From positions 92,686,115-92,750,114 of the forward strand of contig JAVHZZ010000012.1 of assembly GCA_036250195.1 (NCBI GenBank): a stretch of DNA of 64,000 nt, in the 5' to 3' direction. Of the stretch, positions 1-11,312 are shown piece by piece. A model generated the notes under the pieces. That model saw only the letters and a program-made list of their open reading frames with translations. It made no database searches and was not told the DNA's origin. Source of the stretch: Mixophyes australis (Eukaryota; Chordata; Amphibia; Anura; Limnodynastidae). Position 1 is the stretch's first letter, and each line of letters begins with the position of its first letter. The position numbers and the translations under genes are program-made.

Positions 1-1925
1 TGATACTACGTGACCAATTTCACACCTATCACTAGAACGTATCTGACCGATCTCACACCTATCACTAGAACGTATCTGATACTACATGACCAATTTCACA
101 CCTATCACTAGAACGTATCTGACCGATCTCACACCTATAACTAGAACGTATCTGACCAATTTCACACCTATCACTAGAACATATCTGACCGATCTCACAC
201 CTATCACTAGAACGTATCTGACCGATCTCACACCTATCACTAGAACGTATCTGACCGATCTCACACCTATCACTAGAACATATCTGACCGATCTCACACC
301 TATCACTAGAACGTATCTGACCGATCTCACACCTATCACTAGAACTTATCTGATCGATCTCACACCTATCACTAGAACATGTCTGACCGATCTCACACCT
401 ATCACTAGAACATGTCTGACCGATCTCACACCTATCACTAGAACATGTCTGACCGATCTCACACCTATCACTAGAACATGTCTGACCGATCTCACACCTA
501 TCACTAGAACATATCTGATCGATCTCACACCTATCACTAGAACATATCTGATCGATCTCACACCTATCACTAGAACATGTCTGACCGATCTCACACCTAT
601 CACTAGAACGTATCTGACCGATCTCACACCTATCACTAGAACGTATCTGACCGATCTCACACCTATCACTAGAACATATCTGACCGATCTCACACCTATC
701 ACTAGAACGTATCTGATCGATCTCACACCTATCACTAGAACATGTCTGACCGATCTCACACCTATCACTAGAACGTATTTGACCGATCTCACACCTATCA
801 CTAGAACGTATCTGACCGATCTCACACCTATCACTAGAACGTATCTGACCGATCTCACACCTATCACTAGAACGTATCTGATCGATCTCACACCTATCAC
901 TAGAACATGTCTGACCGATCTCACACCTATCACTAGAACGTATCTGACCGATCTCACACCTATCACTAGAACGTATCTGACCGATCTCACACCTATCACT
1001 AGAACATATCTGACCGATCTCACACCTATCACTAGAACGTATCTGATCGATCTCACACCTATCACTAGAACATGTCTGACCGATCTCACACCTATCACTA
1101 GAACGTATTTGACCGATCTCACACCTATCACTAGAACGTATCTGACCGATCTCACACCTATCACTAGAACGTATCTGACCGATCTCACACCTATCACTAG
1201 AACGTATCTGATCGATCTCACACCTATCACTAGAACGTATCTGACTGATCTCACACCTATCACTAGAACGTATCTGACCAATCTCACACCTATCACTAGA
1301 ACGTATCTGACCGATCTCACACCTATCACTAGAACGTATCTGATCGATCTCACACCTATCACTAGAACATGTCTGACCGATCTCACACCTATCACTAGAA
1401 CGTATTTGACCGATCTCACACCTATCACTAGAACGTATCTGACCGATCTCACACCTATCACTAGAACGTATCTGACCGATCTCACACCTATCACTAGAAC
1501 GTATCTGATCGATCTCACACCTATCACTAGAACGTATCTGACTGATCTCACACCTATCACTAGAACGTATCTGACCAATCTCACACCTATAACTAGAACG
1601 TATCTGACCAATCTCACACCTATCACTAGAACGTATCTGATCGATCTCACACCTATAACTAGAACGTATCTGACTGATCTCACACCTATCACTAGAACGT
1701 ATCTGACCGATCTCACACCTATCACTAGAACATATCTGACCGATCTCACACCTATCACTAGAACGTATCTGACCGATCTCACACCTATCACTAGAACGTA
1801 TCTGACTGATCTCACACCTATCACTAGAACGTATCTGACCAATCTCACACCTATCACTAGAACGTATCTGATCGATCACCCACCTATCACTAGAACGTAT
1901 CTGACCAATCTCACACCTATCACTA
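1..1925. repeat. 33-bp minisatellite, about 58 copies
   Basis: A 33-bp unit containing ctcacacctatcactagaac repeats head to tail from the window edge to about 1925. Copies differ at a few positions (accgat, atcgat, accaat; acgtat, acatgt, acatat). In the middle, blocks of five units (165 bp) recur in the same variant order, so there is a weak higher-order repeat. Because 33 is divisible by 3, frames stay open on both strands, which gives apparent 500-600 residue proteins that are artefacts. It lies on the 3' side of the second IGSF8 exon, so it probably sits in an IGSF8 intron. The array runs off the left edge. Confidence 0.97.
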
Positions 1926-1944
1926 TTGGTAACATATCCCTCTA

Positions 1945-2219
1945 GTTTTATAAAAGTGGAGTAAAATATGATTAGATGTAAAGCAGTATAAAACTAGCAC
2001 AATATTTTCTAAAAATGAAATAAGTTAAAAAAATATAGGTTTCTTTATAATTAAAAAACTAATTTGATTTCGGTTTTCTCAAACTTAATTAATCCAGAAA
2101 ACTGTGTTTTGATAGAATATGGAGTTAGATAAACATGAAGAACACTACACTCCATTTCGTGGTTACTCCCTTCTACAGAGTATCCTCCTTTCTACAGAAA
2201 CTTGTGCAAGTATTGGTAC
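1945..2219. other. Unique AT-rich intronic stretch
   Basis: This sequence separates the 33-bp array from the IGSF8 Ig exon. On the minus strand it begins with the exon's GT donor at 2219-2218. I see no other feature in it. Confidence 0.6.
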
Positions 2220-2594
2220 CTTTTACTGTGATTTTGTCGCTGTACCTCCCGAGGTATTTTGCGTCTGTTGTAGGGGTGTAGCACTCGTATACACCGGCAT
2301 CGTCGCTCCGTAGCCTCTTGATACGGAGTTCGACGCTGTCTCCGCTCAGACGTTGGATATACACATCTCCGCTGTTCACACGGGAAGCGAATACTGCGTA
2401 CGCAAAAGACTGATCCTTGGTGCTGGCGATAGAGATGGAGATATCTGGGGCGGACGGCCTGTATATAAACCACTCAAAGTTCTGTGTAGTTGGTCCTTCG
2501 TAGCCGCTGACATTACAGGGAATAGAGATGGAAGTGCCTTCTACACGGTACAAGGGTCCAGCAGGAACCTGCACCTCTCGGGTAAAGCAGACTC
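2220..2594 (-). CDS. IGSF8: IGSF8 exon 2, first Ig V-type domain
   Basis: This is a 375-bp phase 1-1 exon, the usual form for one Ig domain. The acceptor is CTTCTTACAG ending at 2595 and the donor is GTACCA starting at 2219. It encodes about residues 18-142. The first Ig cysteine lies in IPCNVSGYEGP and the second in DDAGVYECYTP, with the D-x-G-x-Y-x-C signature of V-type folds. The frame opens with REVQVPAGPLYRVEG, so the apparent internal start used by an ORF finder (GTG at 2574) is not real. The frame is intact with no stop. Confidence 0.87.
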
Positions 2595-4327
2595 CTGTAA
2601 GAAGAAGGGGGGTACTCTCAGCGGAAGGAAGACAGCTTGTAATGTAACGCGCTCCGTAGAGATAAGCACAGAACTCACATCATTTACTTATCGTTACACA
2701 AACATATCTCACGCCCGGCCAATAACACAGGAGTAAAAGTCCATATACTCCAATGTACAGATCTTATCAGCAGCCTCTGCTAACTATACACGTACGACAG
2801 CTGTACGGGGTCATTCAACTAGAGAATAGAAGCTTGTCAGATGTTAGCTGCACTATATGGTTTTATGTCTGTCATTTCCTGGTGTGTCCATTAGGGTCCG
2901 TCTGTCCTTCCATCTGTCTATCAGGGTCTGTCTGTCGATCGTCTTCTGTCTGTCCGTCTGTCCATCAGGGTCTGTCTGTCCTTCCTTCCATCTGTCTGTC
3001 AGAGTCTGTCTGTCCTTTCTTCCATCTGTCTGTCAGAGTCTGTCTATCAATCCTCTTCTGTCTGTCTGTCTACCTATCACTGTCCTTCCATCTGTCTATC
3101 AGGGTCTGTCTGTCGATCGTCTTCTGTCTGTCTGTCTATCGATCCTCTTCTGTCTGTCCATTAGGGTCCGTCTGTCCTTCCATCTGTCTATCAGGGTCTG
3201 TCTGTCTATCGATCCTCTTCTGTCTGTCCGTCTGTCCATAAGGGTCCGTCTGTCCTTCCATCTGTCTATCAGGGACTGTCTATCGATCCTCTTCTGTCTG
3301 TCTGTCTACCTATCACTGTCTATTAGGGTCCGTCTGTCCTTCCATCTGTCTATCAGGGTCTATCGATCCTCTTCTGTCTGTCCATTAGGGTCCGTCTGTC
3401 CTTCCATCTGTCTATCAGGGTCTGTCTGTCGATCGTCTTCTGTCTGTCTGTCTATCGATCCTCTTCTGTCTGTCCGTCTGTCTATCAGGGTCTGTCTGTT
3501 CTTCCTTCCATCTGTCTGTCAGTCTGTCTGTCCTTTCTTCCATCTGTCTGTCAGAGTCTGTCTATCAATCCTCTTCTGTCTGTCTACCTATCACTGTCTA
3601 TCAGGGTCTGTCTATCGATCCTCTTCTGTCTGTCTGTCTGTCTACCTATCACTGTCTAGCAGGGTCTGTCTTTCCTTCCATCTGTTTATCAGGGTCTGTC
3701 TGTCCTTCCTTCCATCTGTCTATCTATGACGGTCTATCAATCCTCTTCTGTCCGTCTGTCTATTAGGGTCTGTCTATCCATAATAAGGACACGGAGAACT
3801 GTATTGCAGTAACTGACAAAGCTTCTATCCTATCACTAATGTGTTACATTATTTCGGACATAGGATTCCTGGGGGTAAATGTATCAAGCTGAGAGTTTTC
3901 CAGCTGGTTCGAAAAGTGGAGATGTTGCCTATAGCAACCAATCAGAATCTAGCTGTCATTTTTTAGAATGTACTAAATAAATGATAGCTAGAATCCGATT
4001 GGTTTTTCAAACCTGCCGAAAACCTCTCAACTTGATACATTCACCCCCAGGTGTTTTATTGCAAAATAATTAGACCCATTGCCAAGTGGTTCAATAGCAC
4101 ATATCAGGGGCTGCACCTATCACATGTAGAGTTTGTTTCCTAACCACTGAGCCAGACAGGTATAAGTAAGGAGGCCTGTTATGTATAGGAAGTGGAAGAA
4201 CGTGCAATATAGCATGTGTGGGTGGGGAAATGCACTGTGTGTTATATATATATATATATATACACCCACCCACATGCACACCGATAGATATATATATATA
4301 TATATACATACATACATACTGCCTGCC

Positions 4328-4382
<55 letters not shown>

Positions 4383-4628
4383 ACACACCCACATGCACAC
4401 GCTGCATGTCCTGTGTATTCATATACATACACTATATACGCTGCCTGTCCTCTATATACACCATACATACACACTGCATGTCCTGTATATCTGTACTGGG
4501 CAGGTCCCTCCTCAGCCAGAGACATCTGAGCACACACAGACAGACAGAGAGTGCATGCATCTCCCCCACACCTCACCTAATGCAGCAGCCAGCAGCAGAG
4601 ACACCCGGTACACATTCCCAGTCTCCAT
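2220..4628 (-). CDS. IGSF8: IGSF8 (EWI-2), 5' part: signal-peptide exon plus first Ig domain
   Basis: This is the start of a type I membrane immunoglobulin-superfamily protein of the EWI family, whose members bind tetraspanins (CD9, CD81) at the cell surface. Two coding exons are visible. Exon 1 is 4577-4628 and exon 2 is 2220-2594. The donor after exon 1 and the acceptor before exon 2 are both canonical and share phase 1, joining a signal peptide to the Ig V domain at the family-typical junction (REV.VP.GPLYRV). The motif CNVSGYEGP followed by QNFEWF.YRP.APD separates IGSF8 from its paralogues PTGFRN and IGSF3, which diverge there. Later Ig exons, the EWI motif and the transmembrane exon must lie beyond the left edge. 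The assignment rests on recalled family sequence, not a search. Confidence 0.82.
2600..2885. other. IGSF8 intron 1, no feature seen
   Basis: This unique sequence between the Ig exon acceptor and the pyrimidine-rich array shows no gene or repeat that I recognise. Confidence 0.5.
2886..3785. repeat. Pyrimidine-rich TCTG/TCTA minisatellite
   Basis: About 900 bp is built from tctgtctgtc words mixed with longer modules such as ccatctgtctatcagggtc and gatcctcttctgtctgtc. Modules recur at irregular spacing, so this is a diverged compound tandem repeat. On the sense (minus) strand of IGSF8 intron 1 it is purine-rich. Open frames over it are artefacts. Confidence 0.9.
3868..4051. mobile_element. Palindromic MITE, copy 1
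   Basis: The element has terminal inverted repeats about 32 bp long. It begins CCTGGGGGTAAATGTATCAA and its reverse complement begins CCTGGGGGTGAATGTATCAA. The inner arms carry gttgcctatagcaacc and an inverted copy of the ccaatc..gaatctagct stretch. A second member is at 28550-28732. The superfamily is uncertain because no clear target duplication is visible. It sits in IGSF8 intron 1. Confidence 0.8.
4240..4382. repeat. TA/TATACA microsatellites
   Basis: Three runs of alternating TA (about 4242-4262, 4289-4306 and 4331-4373) are separated by CACC/TACA-rich spacers. It is a simple-sequence repeat in IGSF8 intron 1. Confidence 0.95.
4577..4628 (-). CDS. IGSF8: IGSF8 exon 1, start codon and signal peptide
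   Basis: This is a 52-bp coding exon missed by length-based ORF calling. ATG at 4628 is followed by METGNVYRVSLLLAAAL and one base, then a GTGAGG donor at 4576. The hydrophobic LLLAAAL core is a signal peptide. The hanging G joins GA at the start of exon 2 to give Gly-Val-Cys-Phe-Thr-Arg-Glu-Val, and cleavage is probably just before REVQVP. Matching phase and distance (2 kb intron) support the join. It could be chance, but a signal peptide in the right phase upstream of the right exon is unlikely by accident. Confidence 0.75.
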
Positions 4629-5800
4629 TATCCTGAGTCCTGTAATCCAGGATAACGGGACTCCTCCCACCAAGGGGTGTGTTTCCTCCTCACCATCAGG
4701 GTGGGAGGGTGACCTCCAGTGTCATGCCTGGGGTGTGTTCTTCCCACCTCCTCCTACCCTGTACATCCTCCAGAGCTACTAACAGGTCATGTATTCAGGA
4801 TTTCTGTCTGTAGAAACAGCTGGAGTAATTACTGACCAAGCCCAATAGATTATTATTATTATTATTAAATAAAGAAATGATGAAAACATGAGCTGTTGGA
4901 CTGGGGAGGGCCCCTCAGCAGTACATGGTACATCATAATATCAGTATATAGATAGATCATATACTAAAATAAATACATACAGTCATCTTAGGAAGTACAA
5001 AGTCCAGCATGCTGAGAGATACAGTAACTCAGGTAATTTACTATACCTACATTTGTACTTATATTTTGATTCACTTCTGCCTCTAATAAGAGTCTAGTTT
5101 TTATTAAGCAGTTGAATGAATTTGCTGATAGATTTGCTTTGTGATCAGCACATGATACATTGTAACGAGTCTGTGGTTGTAGATAAACAATCCTACTCAG
5201 CGAATGGATTCTATGTGGATATATTACAGGCAGCCTGTGGTTAAATACAAGATACAATGTAACGCGTTTTGTGGTTTCATAATGGACTTGTTATATACGG
5301 ATCTATTACTAAGTAACCAGCGGGTGGATGTGAGAGAACCTCTCTCCGCCATCGCTGTCCTTTGTGGTAGGTTATTAGTTTACATGTGGTATCACTAAAT
5401 AATACTGTGAGTAATGTATGGATGGGAAATACGTGTGACCCGATACATCCTCGCTGTACATTGCTATCTCCCTGTTCTAGCAGAGGCTATAGAATGTTAT
5501 ACATATATATATTATGTATATCCTCTGCTATGTCGGGTTTGGATACACCCAGAGCCATGTAATCCTGTATAAAACACAGTGACACATGTGTGTGTTAGAT
5601 ATATAGAGATGTCTGTGTAATGAGAAGCAGGAAATAAAACATTACTTATATTTGCTCCCATAGAGCAGTGGGTTATGTACTGTAATACCCAGAAATGTGC
5701 ACAGGACCAGCCAATGCTCTTACGGGAATCACACTGAAAGTAATCTCCACCATAGTAGTTACACAGGAGGAGAATACTGTACATACACAGCTACAGGAGG
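4629..5800 (-). other. IGSF8 5' flank, promoter not resolved
   Basis: This is sequence upstream of the IGSF8 start on the minus strand. It should contain the 5' UTR and promoter, but I see no CpG island or unambiguous core element. It includes an ATT microsatellite near 4850-4866 and a tatatata run near 5502-5512. The part beyond about 5400 is AT-rich and leads into the 131-bp array. Confidence 0.4.
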
Positions 5801-5804
5801 ACAC

Positions 5805-8030
5805 AATGCAACACTCCTGTGTGTTACCTACACCTCATACACCAGCTGTGCACACTCCTCATAGCTACTCCTTGTACACACTCCCTGTGTACATTCCTGA
5901 TACTCCTTGTAACACGCTCCCTGTGCACACTCATTATACACTCTCCAGTTTATTACCTACACCTCATACAGCTGCTGTGCACACTCCTCATAGCCACTCC
6001 TTGTACACACTCCCTGTGTACATTCCTGATACTCACTTCTTGTAACACGCTCCCTGTGCACACTCATTATACACTCTCCAGTTTATTACCTACACCTCAT
6101 ACAGCTGCTGTGCACACTCCTCATAGCCACTCCTTGTACACACTCCCTGTGTACATTCCTGATACTCACTTCTTGTAACACGCTCCCTGTGCACACTCAT
6201 TATACACTCTCCAGTTCCTGTGCACACTCATTATACACTCTCCAGTTTATTACCTACACCTCATACAGCTGCTGTGCACACTCCTCATAGCCACTCCTTG
6301 TACACACTCCCTGTGTACATTCCTGATACTCACTCCTTGTAACACGCTCCCTGTGCACACTCATTATACACTCTCCAGTTTATTACCTACACCTCATACA
6401 CCTGCTGTGCACACTCCTCATAGCTACTCCTTGTACACACTCCCTGTGTACATTCCTGATACTCCTTGTAACACGCTCCCTGTGCACACTCATTATACAC
6501 TCTCCAGTTTATTACCTACACCTCATACAGCTGCTGTGCACACTCCTCATAGCCACTCCTTGTACACACTCCCTGTGTACATTCCTGATACTCACTCCTT
6601 GTAACACGCTCATTATACACTCTCCAGTTTATTACCTACACCTCATACACCTGCTGTGCACACTCCTCATAGCTACTCCTTGTACACACTCCCTGTGTAC
6701 ATTCCTGATACTCCTTGTAACACGCTCCCTGTGCACACTCATTATACACTCTCCAGTTTATTACCTACACCTCATACAGCTGCTGTGCACACTCCTCATA
6801 CACACTCCCTGTGTACATTGCTGATACTCACTCCTTGTAACATGCTCCCTGTGCACACTCATTATACACTCTCCAGTTTATTACCTACACCTCATACAGC
6901 TGCTGTGCACACTCCTCATAGCTACTCCTTGTACACACTCCCTGTGTACATTCCTGATACTCACTCCTTGTAACATGCTCCCTGTGCACACTCATTATAC
7001 ACTCTCCAGTTTATTACCTACACCTCATACAGCTGCTGTGCACACTCCTCATAGCTACTCCTTGTACACACTCCCTGTGTACATTCCTGATACTCACTCC
7101 TTGTAACACGCTCCCTGTGCACACTCATTATACACTCTCCAGTTTATTACCTACACCTCATACACCAGCTGTGCACACTCCTCATAGCTACTCCTTGTAC
7201 ACACTCCCTGTGTACATTCCTGATACTCCTTGTAACACGCTCCCTGTACACACTCATTATACACTCTCCAGTTTATTACCTACACCTCATACACCAGCTG
7301 TGCACACTCCTCATAGCTACTCCTTGTACACACTCCCTGTGTACATTCCTGATACTCCTTGTAACACGCTCCCTGTGCACACTCATTATACACTCTCCAG
7401 TTTATTACCTACACCTCATACAGCTGCTGTGCACACTCCTCATAGCCACTCCTTGTACACACTCCCTGTGTACATTCCTGATACTCACTCCTTGTAACAC
7501 GCTCCCTGTGCACACTCATTATACACTCTCCAGTTTATTACCTACACCTCATACACCAGCTGTGCACACTCCTCATAGCCACTCCTTGTACACACTCCCT
7601 GTGTACATTCCTGATACTCACTCCTTGTAACACGCTCCCTGTGCACACTCATTATACACTCTCCAGTTTATTACCTACACCTCATACACCAGCTGTGCAC
7701 ACTCCTCATAGCTACTCCTTGTACACACTCCCTGTGTACATTCCTGATACTCCTTGTAACACGCTCCCTGTGCACACTCATTATACACTCTCCAGTTTAT
7801 TACCTACACCTCATACAGCTGCTGTGCACACTCCTCATAGCCACTCCTTGTACACACTCCCTGTGTACATTCCTGATACTCACTCCTTGTAACACGCTCC
7901 CTGTGCACACTCATTATACACTCTCCAGTTTATTACCTACACCTCATACACCAGCTGTGCACACTCCTCATAGCTACTCCTTGTACACACTCCCTGTGTA
8001 CATTCCTGATACTCACTCCTTATACACGAT
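5805..8030. repeat. 129-133-bp tandem repeat, about 17 copies
   Basis: A long unit contains cagtttattacctacacctc, then catacagctgctgtgcacac, then gtacattcctgatactc. Spacing between successive cagtttatta words is 129-133 bp, with some copies losing a four-base ctca step or an internal block. Within the unit, shorter cacactc/ctgtgtaca words recur, so it may have grown from a smaller motif. It lies between the IGSF8 5' end and RIT1. Apparent HYTLSSLL proteins are repeat artefacts. Confidence 0.95.
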
Positions 8031-8099
8031 CCCTGAACATGTTTAATGTGCACATTCCTTATACACACTTCTTGTAACACGCTCCCTGTGCACACTACT

Positions 8100-8765
8100 T
8101 ATGCACATTCCCTTCCCTGGCTGACTCTGGCACCCCACCCTCTAGCCTCCCACCACCTTCCATGCACTATTCTCCTACTTCCTCCACCTCCCCTCTTTCC
8201 AACATCTCAGCCCAGTCCTTCATTACTTGCTCATACCAACTCCTTGCACACCTGCTTCTACATGTGCCCTCTTCACACCCAATCCCTGGGTCCAATGCAG
8301 TCCCTACTAGCTGCTCACGCCCTTTCACCCCAAAAACTACCACTCGCCTTCTCTCCAATCCCACTGTCAAGTCTTCCTTTTCCCACCTCCCAATCTCCTG
8401 TGCTCTCTGGAACCCTAGTTCTATCTGCTACATACTTGGAGCCATCCATTACTGATATCTGGTTCCCTCCATCTGACACTGCTGCTCTCTCCCATGGAGG
8501 TCTCTTCTTATCCCACATTCATCCTAGTGACAAGGCGGTGGATTAGGCTACCTATTAGCCCCTTGTTATAGCTTCCATATCACCCCCTGAACCCTCCTTC
8601 TCTGATGTCCATACCGTGCATCTCTTCTCTCCACTACATCTTTACACTGCTGTCATCTATCGCTCCCTAATTCCTGCCTGTCTTTCCACTGACCCACCCA
8701 GTCTTATTCCAACATCCCCATAGACAACCCCACCAGCACTTCCCGCTTCCTCCTGCGCTCTCTAT
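8100..8765 (+). pseudogene. L2/CR1-like LINE, endonuclease-domain remnant
   Basis: Conceptual translation in shifting frames shows the N-terminal part of an APE-type LINE endonuclease. A segment like LWN.RSIC..L..IH lies near 8400-8450, then PSDTAALSHGG near 8471-8505, then an SPPEPSFSD-type stretch near 8580. Stops and frame changes interrupt it throughout, so it is dead. A short 5' piece may extend toward 8100. The LINE C-terminal piece at 52662 belongs to the same general class but need not be the same family. Confidence 0.65.
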
Positions 8766-8827
8766 AGACTGGGATATCTATGTGTATGTATAGATTTAAT
8801 ATGGGGGGAGGGCATTCCCTTCCTTTC

Positions 8828-9544
8828 TGATAGTGGTCGTGGCGGCCGCGGGCACCGCCGCGACTCTCCTGGGTCTGCTAGTGACGTCTCGGCCGTTGCT
8901 ACGGTAACCGGGATGTCACTTCCGGTTTGTGTCCCGGTTGCCTGGGCAACAACCGGGACGCTTTGGTCTCCCTGCGCATAGGACTAGGTAGGGCCAGCCC
9001 TGCAAAACTGTGTGGGATCAGCTAATCAAGGCTGATTAGAGCGTTAGTTTACTGCTGGCACTCTGTATATACGATTGGCTGCAGGCTCTGCATGTTAATT
9101 ATTCTGATGCTGGGAACACATTCTGGACTGCATTCCGATTGGCCATCTGTACTATTTTAGGCAGTGAGGACTGAGCCTCACTGCCGGTTATAGCGGCCTG
9201 TTTCTGTACTGCTGCCTGCTACCTTGTTCCTGTGTTTGGTGTTTAACCTGAGATTGATTACCCTTGTATGACCCTTGCCTGAACCTGGATTCTGAACCTG
9301 TGCCTGTGACCCCTGACCTTGGTTTGTTCTCCGGTTACGTTGTCTGTTGCCGGAACCGATTCTGGCCTGGACCCCACGCTGCTATCATAACATTCTATTC
9401 CTGGGTTCTCCTTAGCCGCTACACATCTCTCAACTCGCTGTTTGTCTGCAGCCAAGTCTGTCCCCACCACTAGGGGCAGCAGTGAACACCAGACTTCAGA
9501 GCAGACTCTGGGTTTTGCTGTACTGGCTGAAGGAGTTCCTAACA
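8828..9544. mobile_element. Solo LTR, probable Ty3/gypsy, with 5-bp target duplication
   Basis: This 717-bp sequence starts TGATAG and ends CCTAACA (TG...CA). It is flanked by a perfect 5-bp direct repeat CTTTC at 8823-8827 and 9545-9549. The 5' part is CpG-rich and holds TGACGTC-, CACTTCCGG- and X-box-like motifs. The second half is the ctgtgacccctgaccttg type of sequence common in amphibian gypsy LTRs. No internal coding region adjoins it, so it is the product of LTR-LTR recombination. It differs from the LTRs at 54504 and 59324. Confidence 0.8.
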
Positions 9545-9549
9545 CTTTC

Positions 9550-10020
9550 TTGGTCAATCAGCAGACTTTTGTGAATATCTTAATTGCAAATGGTGGGAAT
9601 TTGCAGATGACAATCTGGAACATTGGGATGACCCTGTGTGATTGTGGTAAACATCTGAGGCAGTATTACATGGCCACATTATAGCGTATTAAGCTCTGAA
9701 AACGGGGATTATTTGGCTGAATATTATACCTCCATCCATACTGCCACATGTAGGGCCATTGTGTAAAGCAGTATATGAGAGACAACTTTTACAAAGTTTT
9801 TATTTATTATGAAATGCTCAAATAAAGACATATTACACCAAAAATACATTTTATAGATGTAGAAATAAGAGAGAGGGGATTAGCAAACATCTTTATTAAG
9901 GATTAAATGGGAGGTTATTGATGCATTTCCACTGCTGAGATTGTGCAAAAATTGCAGCGTTTATTTATGGCTTAATATGATTTGCACTATATAATAATAA
10001 GCGATAATAATAATCATAGC
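9550..10020. other. Intergenic, no feature seen
   Basis: This is AT-rich unique sequence between the solo LTR and the L1-like remnant. No gene, exon or recognisable repeat was found. Confidence 0.4.
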
Positions 10021-10021
10021 T

Positions 10022-10330
10022 GCCTAAACTGCCCCAGAACAAAGGCGGTAACTGTGACTTTACATAGCAATAAGCCCCCCGGTCCAGATGGACATAGAGC
10101 GGAATATTGTGAAATACTGAAATCAAACATTGTACCACTCATTAAAGATCCATCCCCCGTACTGAGATCTAACGAAGCTAATGCAACATTGAAATAAGAA
10201 TGCGGGAAATGAATCATCTTATAGGTTAATTACGTTTCTAAGTCAGGACAATCCGCTTCAACCAATTGTACAAACACAATGACATTAGATGCGGACAAGG
10301 TCTTCTGGACTCCTTGACAAAGTCTGGATC
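10022..10330 (+). pseudogene. L1/Tx1-type LINE reverse transcriptase remnant
   Basis: Short RT blocks are seen in order. NKPPGPDGHRAEYCEILK (from about 10069) resembles the L1 PGPDG block. SSYRLITFLSQDNPLQP (from about 10213) resembles the SYRPISL block. MTLDADKVFW (from about 10279) resembles the LDAEKAF block. The spacing between blocks is shortened and frames shift with stops, so it is a degraded fragment. It abuts the truncated Tc1 element. Confidence 0.65.
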
Positions 10331-10344
10331 ACGTTATAAACGTA

Positions 10345-10577
10345 CAAAACCAGTGATATTTATTCCTCAGTTTAGACGGCCGGCCAGCTCTAGGAAGAGT
10401 CCTGGTGGTTCTGTACTTCTTCCATTTACGGATGATGGAGGTCACTGTGCTCATTGGGACCTTCAAAGCAGCAGATATTTTTCCGTACCCTTCCCCAGAT
10501 TTGTGCCTCAAAACAATCCGGTCTCAGAGGTCTACAGACAATTCCTTTGACTTCTTGCTTGGTTTGTGCTCTGACAT
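10345..10577 (-). pseudogene. Tc1-like transposase, N-terminal fragment
   Basis: The fragment begins MSEHKPSKKSKELSVDL, meets a TGA stop, then continues in frame with RIVLRHKSGEGYGKISAALK and the GRPSKL hinge of the paired-like DNA-binding domain. It would bind the element's inverted repeats, but it has no catalytic part and carries a nonsense codon. Confidence 0.8.
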
Positions 10578-11045
10578 GCACTGTCCAGTGTGGGACCTTA
10601 TATAGACAGGTGTAGGACCGTATATAGACAGGTGTGGGACCTTATATAGACAGGTGTAGGACCGTATATAGACAGGTGTGGGACCTTATATAGACAGGTG
10701 TAGGACCTTATATGTGCCTTTACACATCATGTCCAATCAACTGAATGTACCACAGGTGGACTCCAACTAAGCTGTAGGAACATCTCAAGGACGATCAGTG
10801 GAAACAGGATGCACCTGAGCTTCGTGGCAAAGGCTGTGAATACTTATGTACATGTGATTTCTTAGTTTTTATTTTTAATAAATTTGCAAAAATCTCATAA
10901 AAAAACCTTTTCACGTTGTCATTATGGGGTATTGTGTGTAGAATTTTAAAGGAAAAAAAGAATTTTATTCCATTTTCGAATAAGGCTGTAACATAGCAAA
11001 ATGTGGATAAAGTGAAGCGTTGTGAATACTTTCCGGATGCACTGT
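10360..11045 (-). mobile_element. Truncated Tc1-mariner transposon (5' half)
   Basis: Read on the minus strand, the terminal sequence starts at 11045 with CAGTGCATCCGGAAAGTATT next to a TA, as in Tc1-like ends. It continues through a typical AT-rich 5' region and reaches a transposase start near 10577. The N-terminal HTH region follows, including RHKSGEGYGKISAALKVP and WKKYRTTRTLPRAGRPSKL. One early codon is a stop (SVDL then TGA). Similarity ends near 10360, inside the HTH region, so the DDE catalytic domain and the other inverted repeat are missing. Confidence 0.85.
10600..10712. repeat. 22-bp minisatellite inside the Tc1 5' region
   Basis: About five copies of a unit like tatagacaggtgtgggacct, with gtaggaccg variants, expand the transposon's 5' leader between the transposase start and the terminal region. 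Confidence 0.9.
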
Positions 11046-11047
11046 AT

Positions 11048-11312
11048 ACAGTATGTACGCACAGCTACTAGGGGTATGGCTGTACTGCTTCATTATAACC
11101 TCTTACGCCCATTTTTATAGCGCCGGAGAACAAGACTCACATTATGGCAGCAGTTGGCGTTGTCTTATTCTCTTATCTCCACACTAACAGCAAACACTCC
11201 AGAGATCCACTATTTAACATAAAAGGTATTTATCACCTGAACAAAGATGAGATGGGATTACCAGATTCAATGTCCAAAACACCTCGTTTTACACCAGTTC
11301 TTAGACATTTTA
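11048..11312. other. No feature seen
   Basis: This is unique sequence between the transposon end and the 50-bp array. The short open frame at 11144 has no recognisable domain and runs into the array. Confidence 0.4.

Noticed and set aside
65..1945. Long open frames on both strands in the first array, such as TPITRTYLTDL repeats
   Set aside because: The 33-bp unit is a multiple of three with no stop in several frames; there is no start context, splice signal or domain.
2353..2736. Plus-strand open frame over the IGSF8 exon
   Set aside because: It is a shadow of the Ig exon on the opposite strand.
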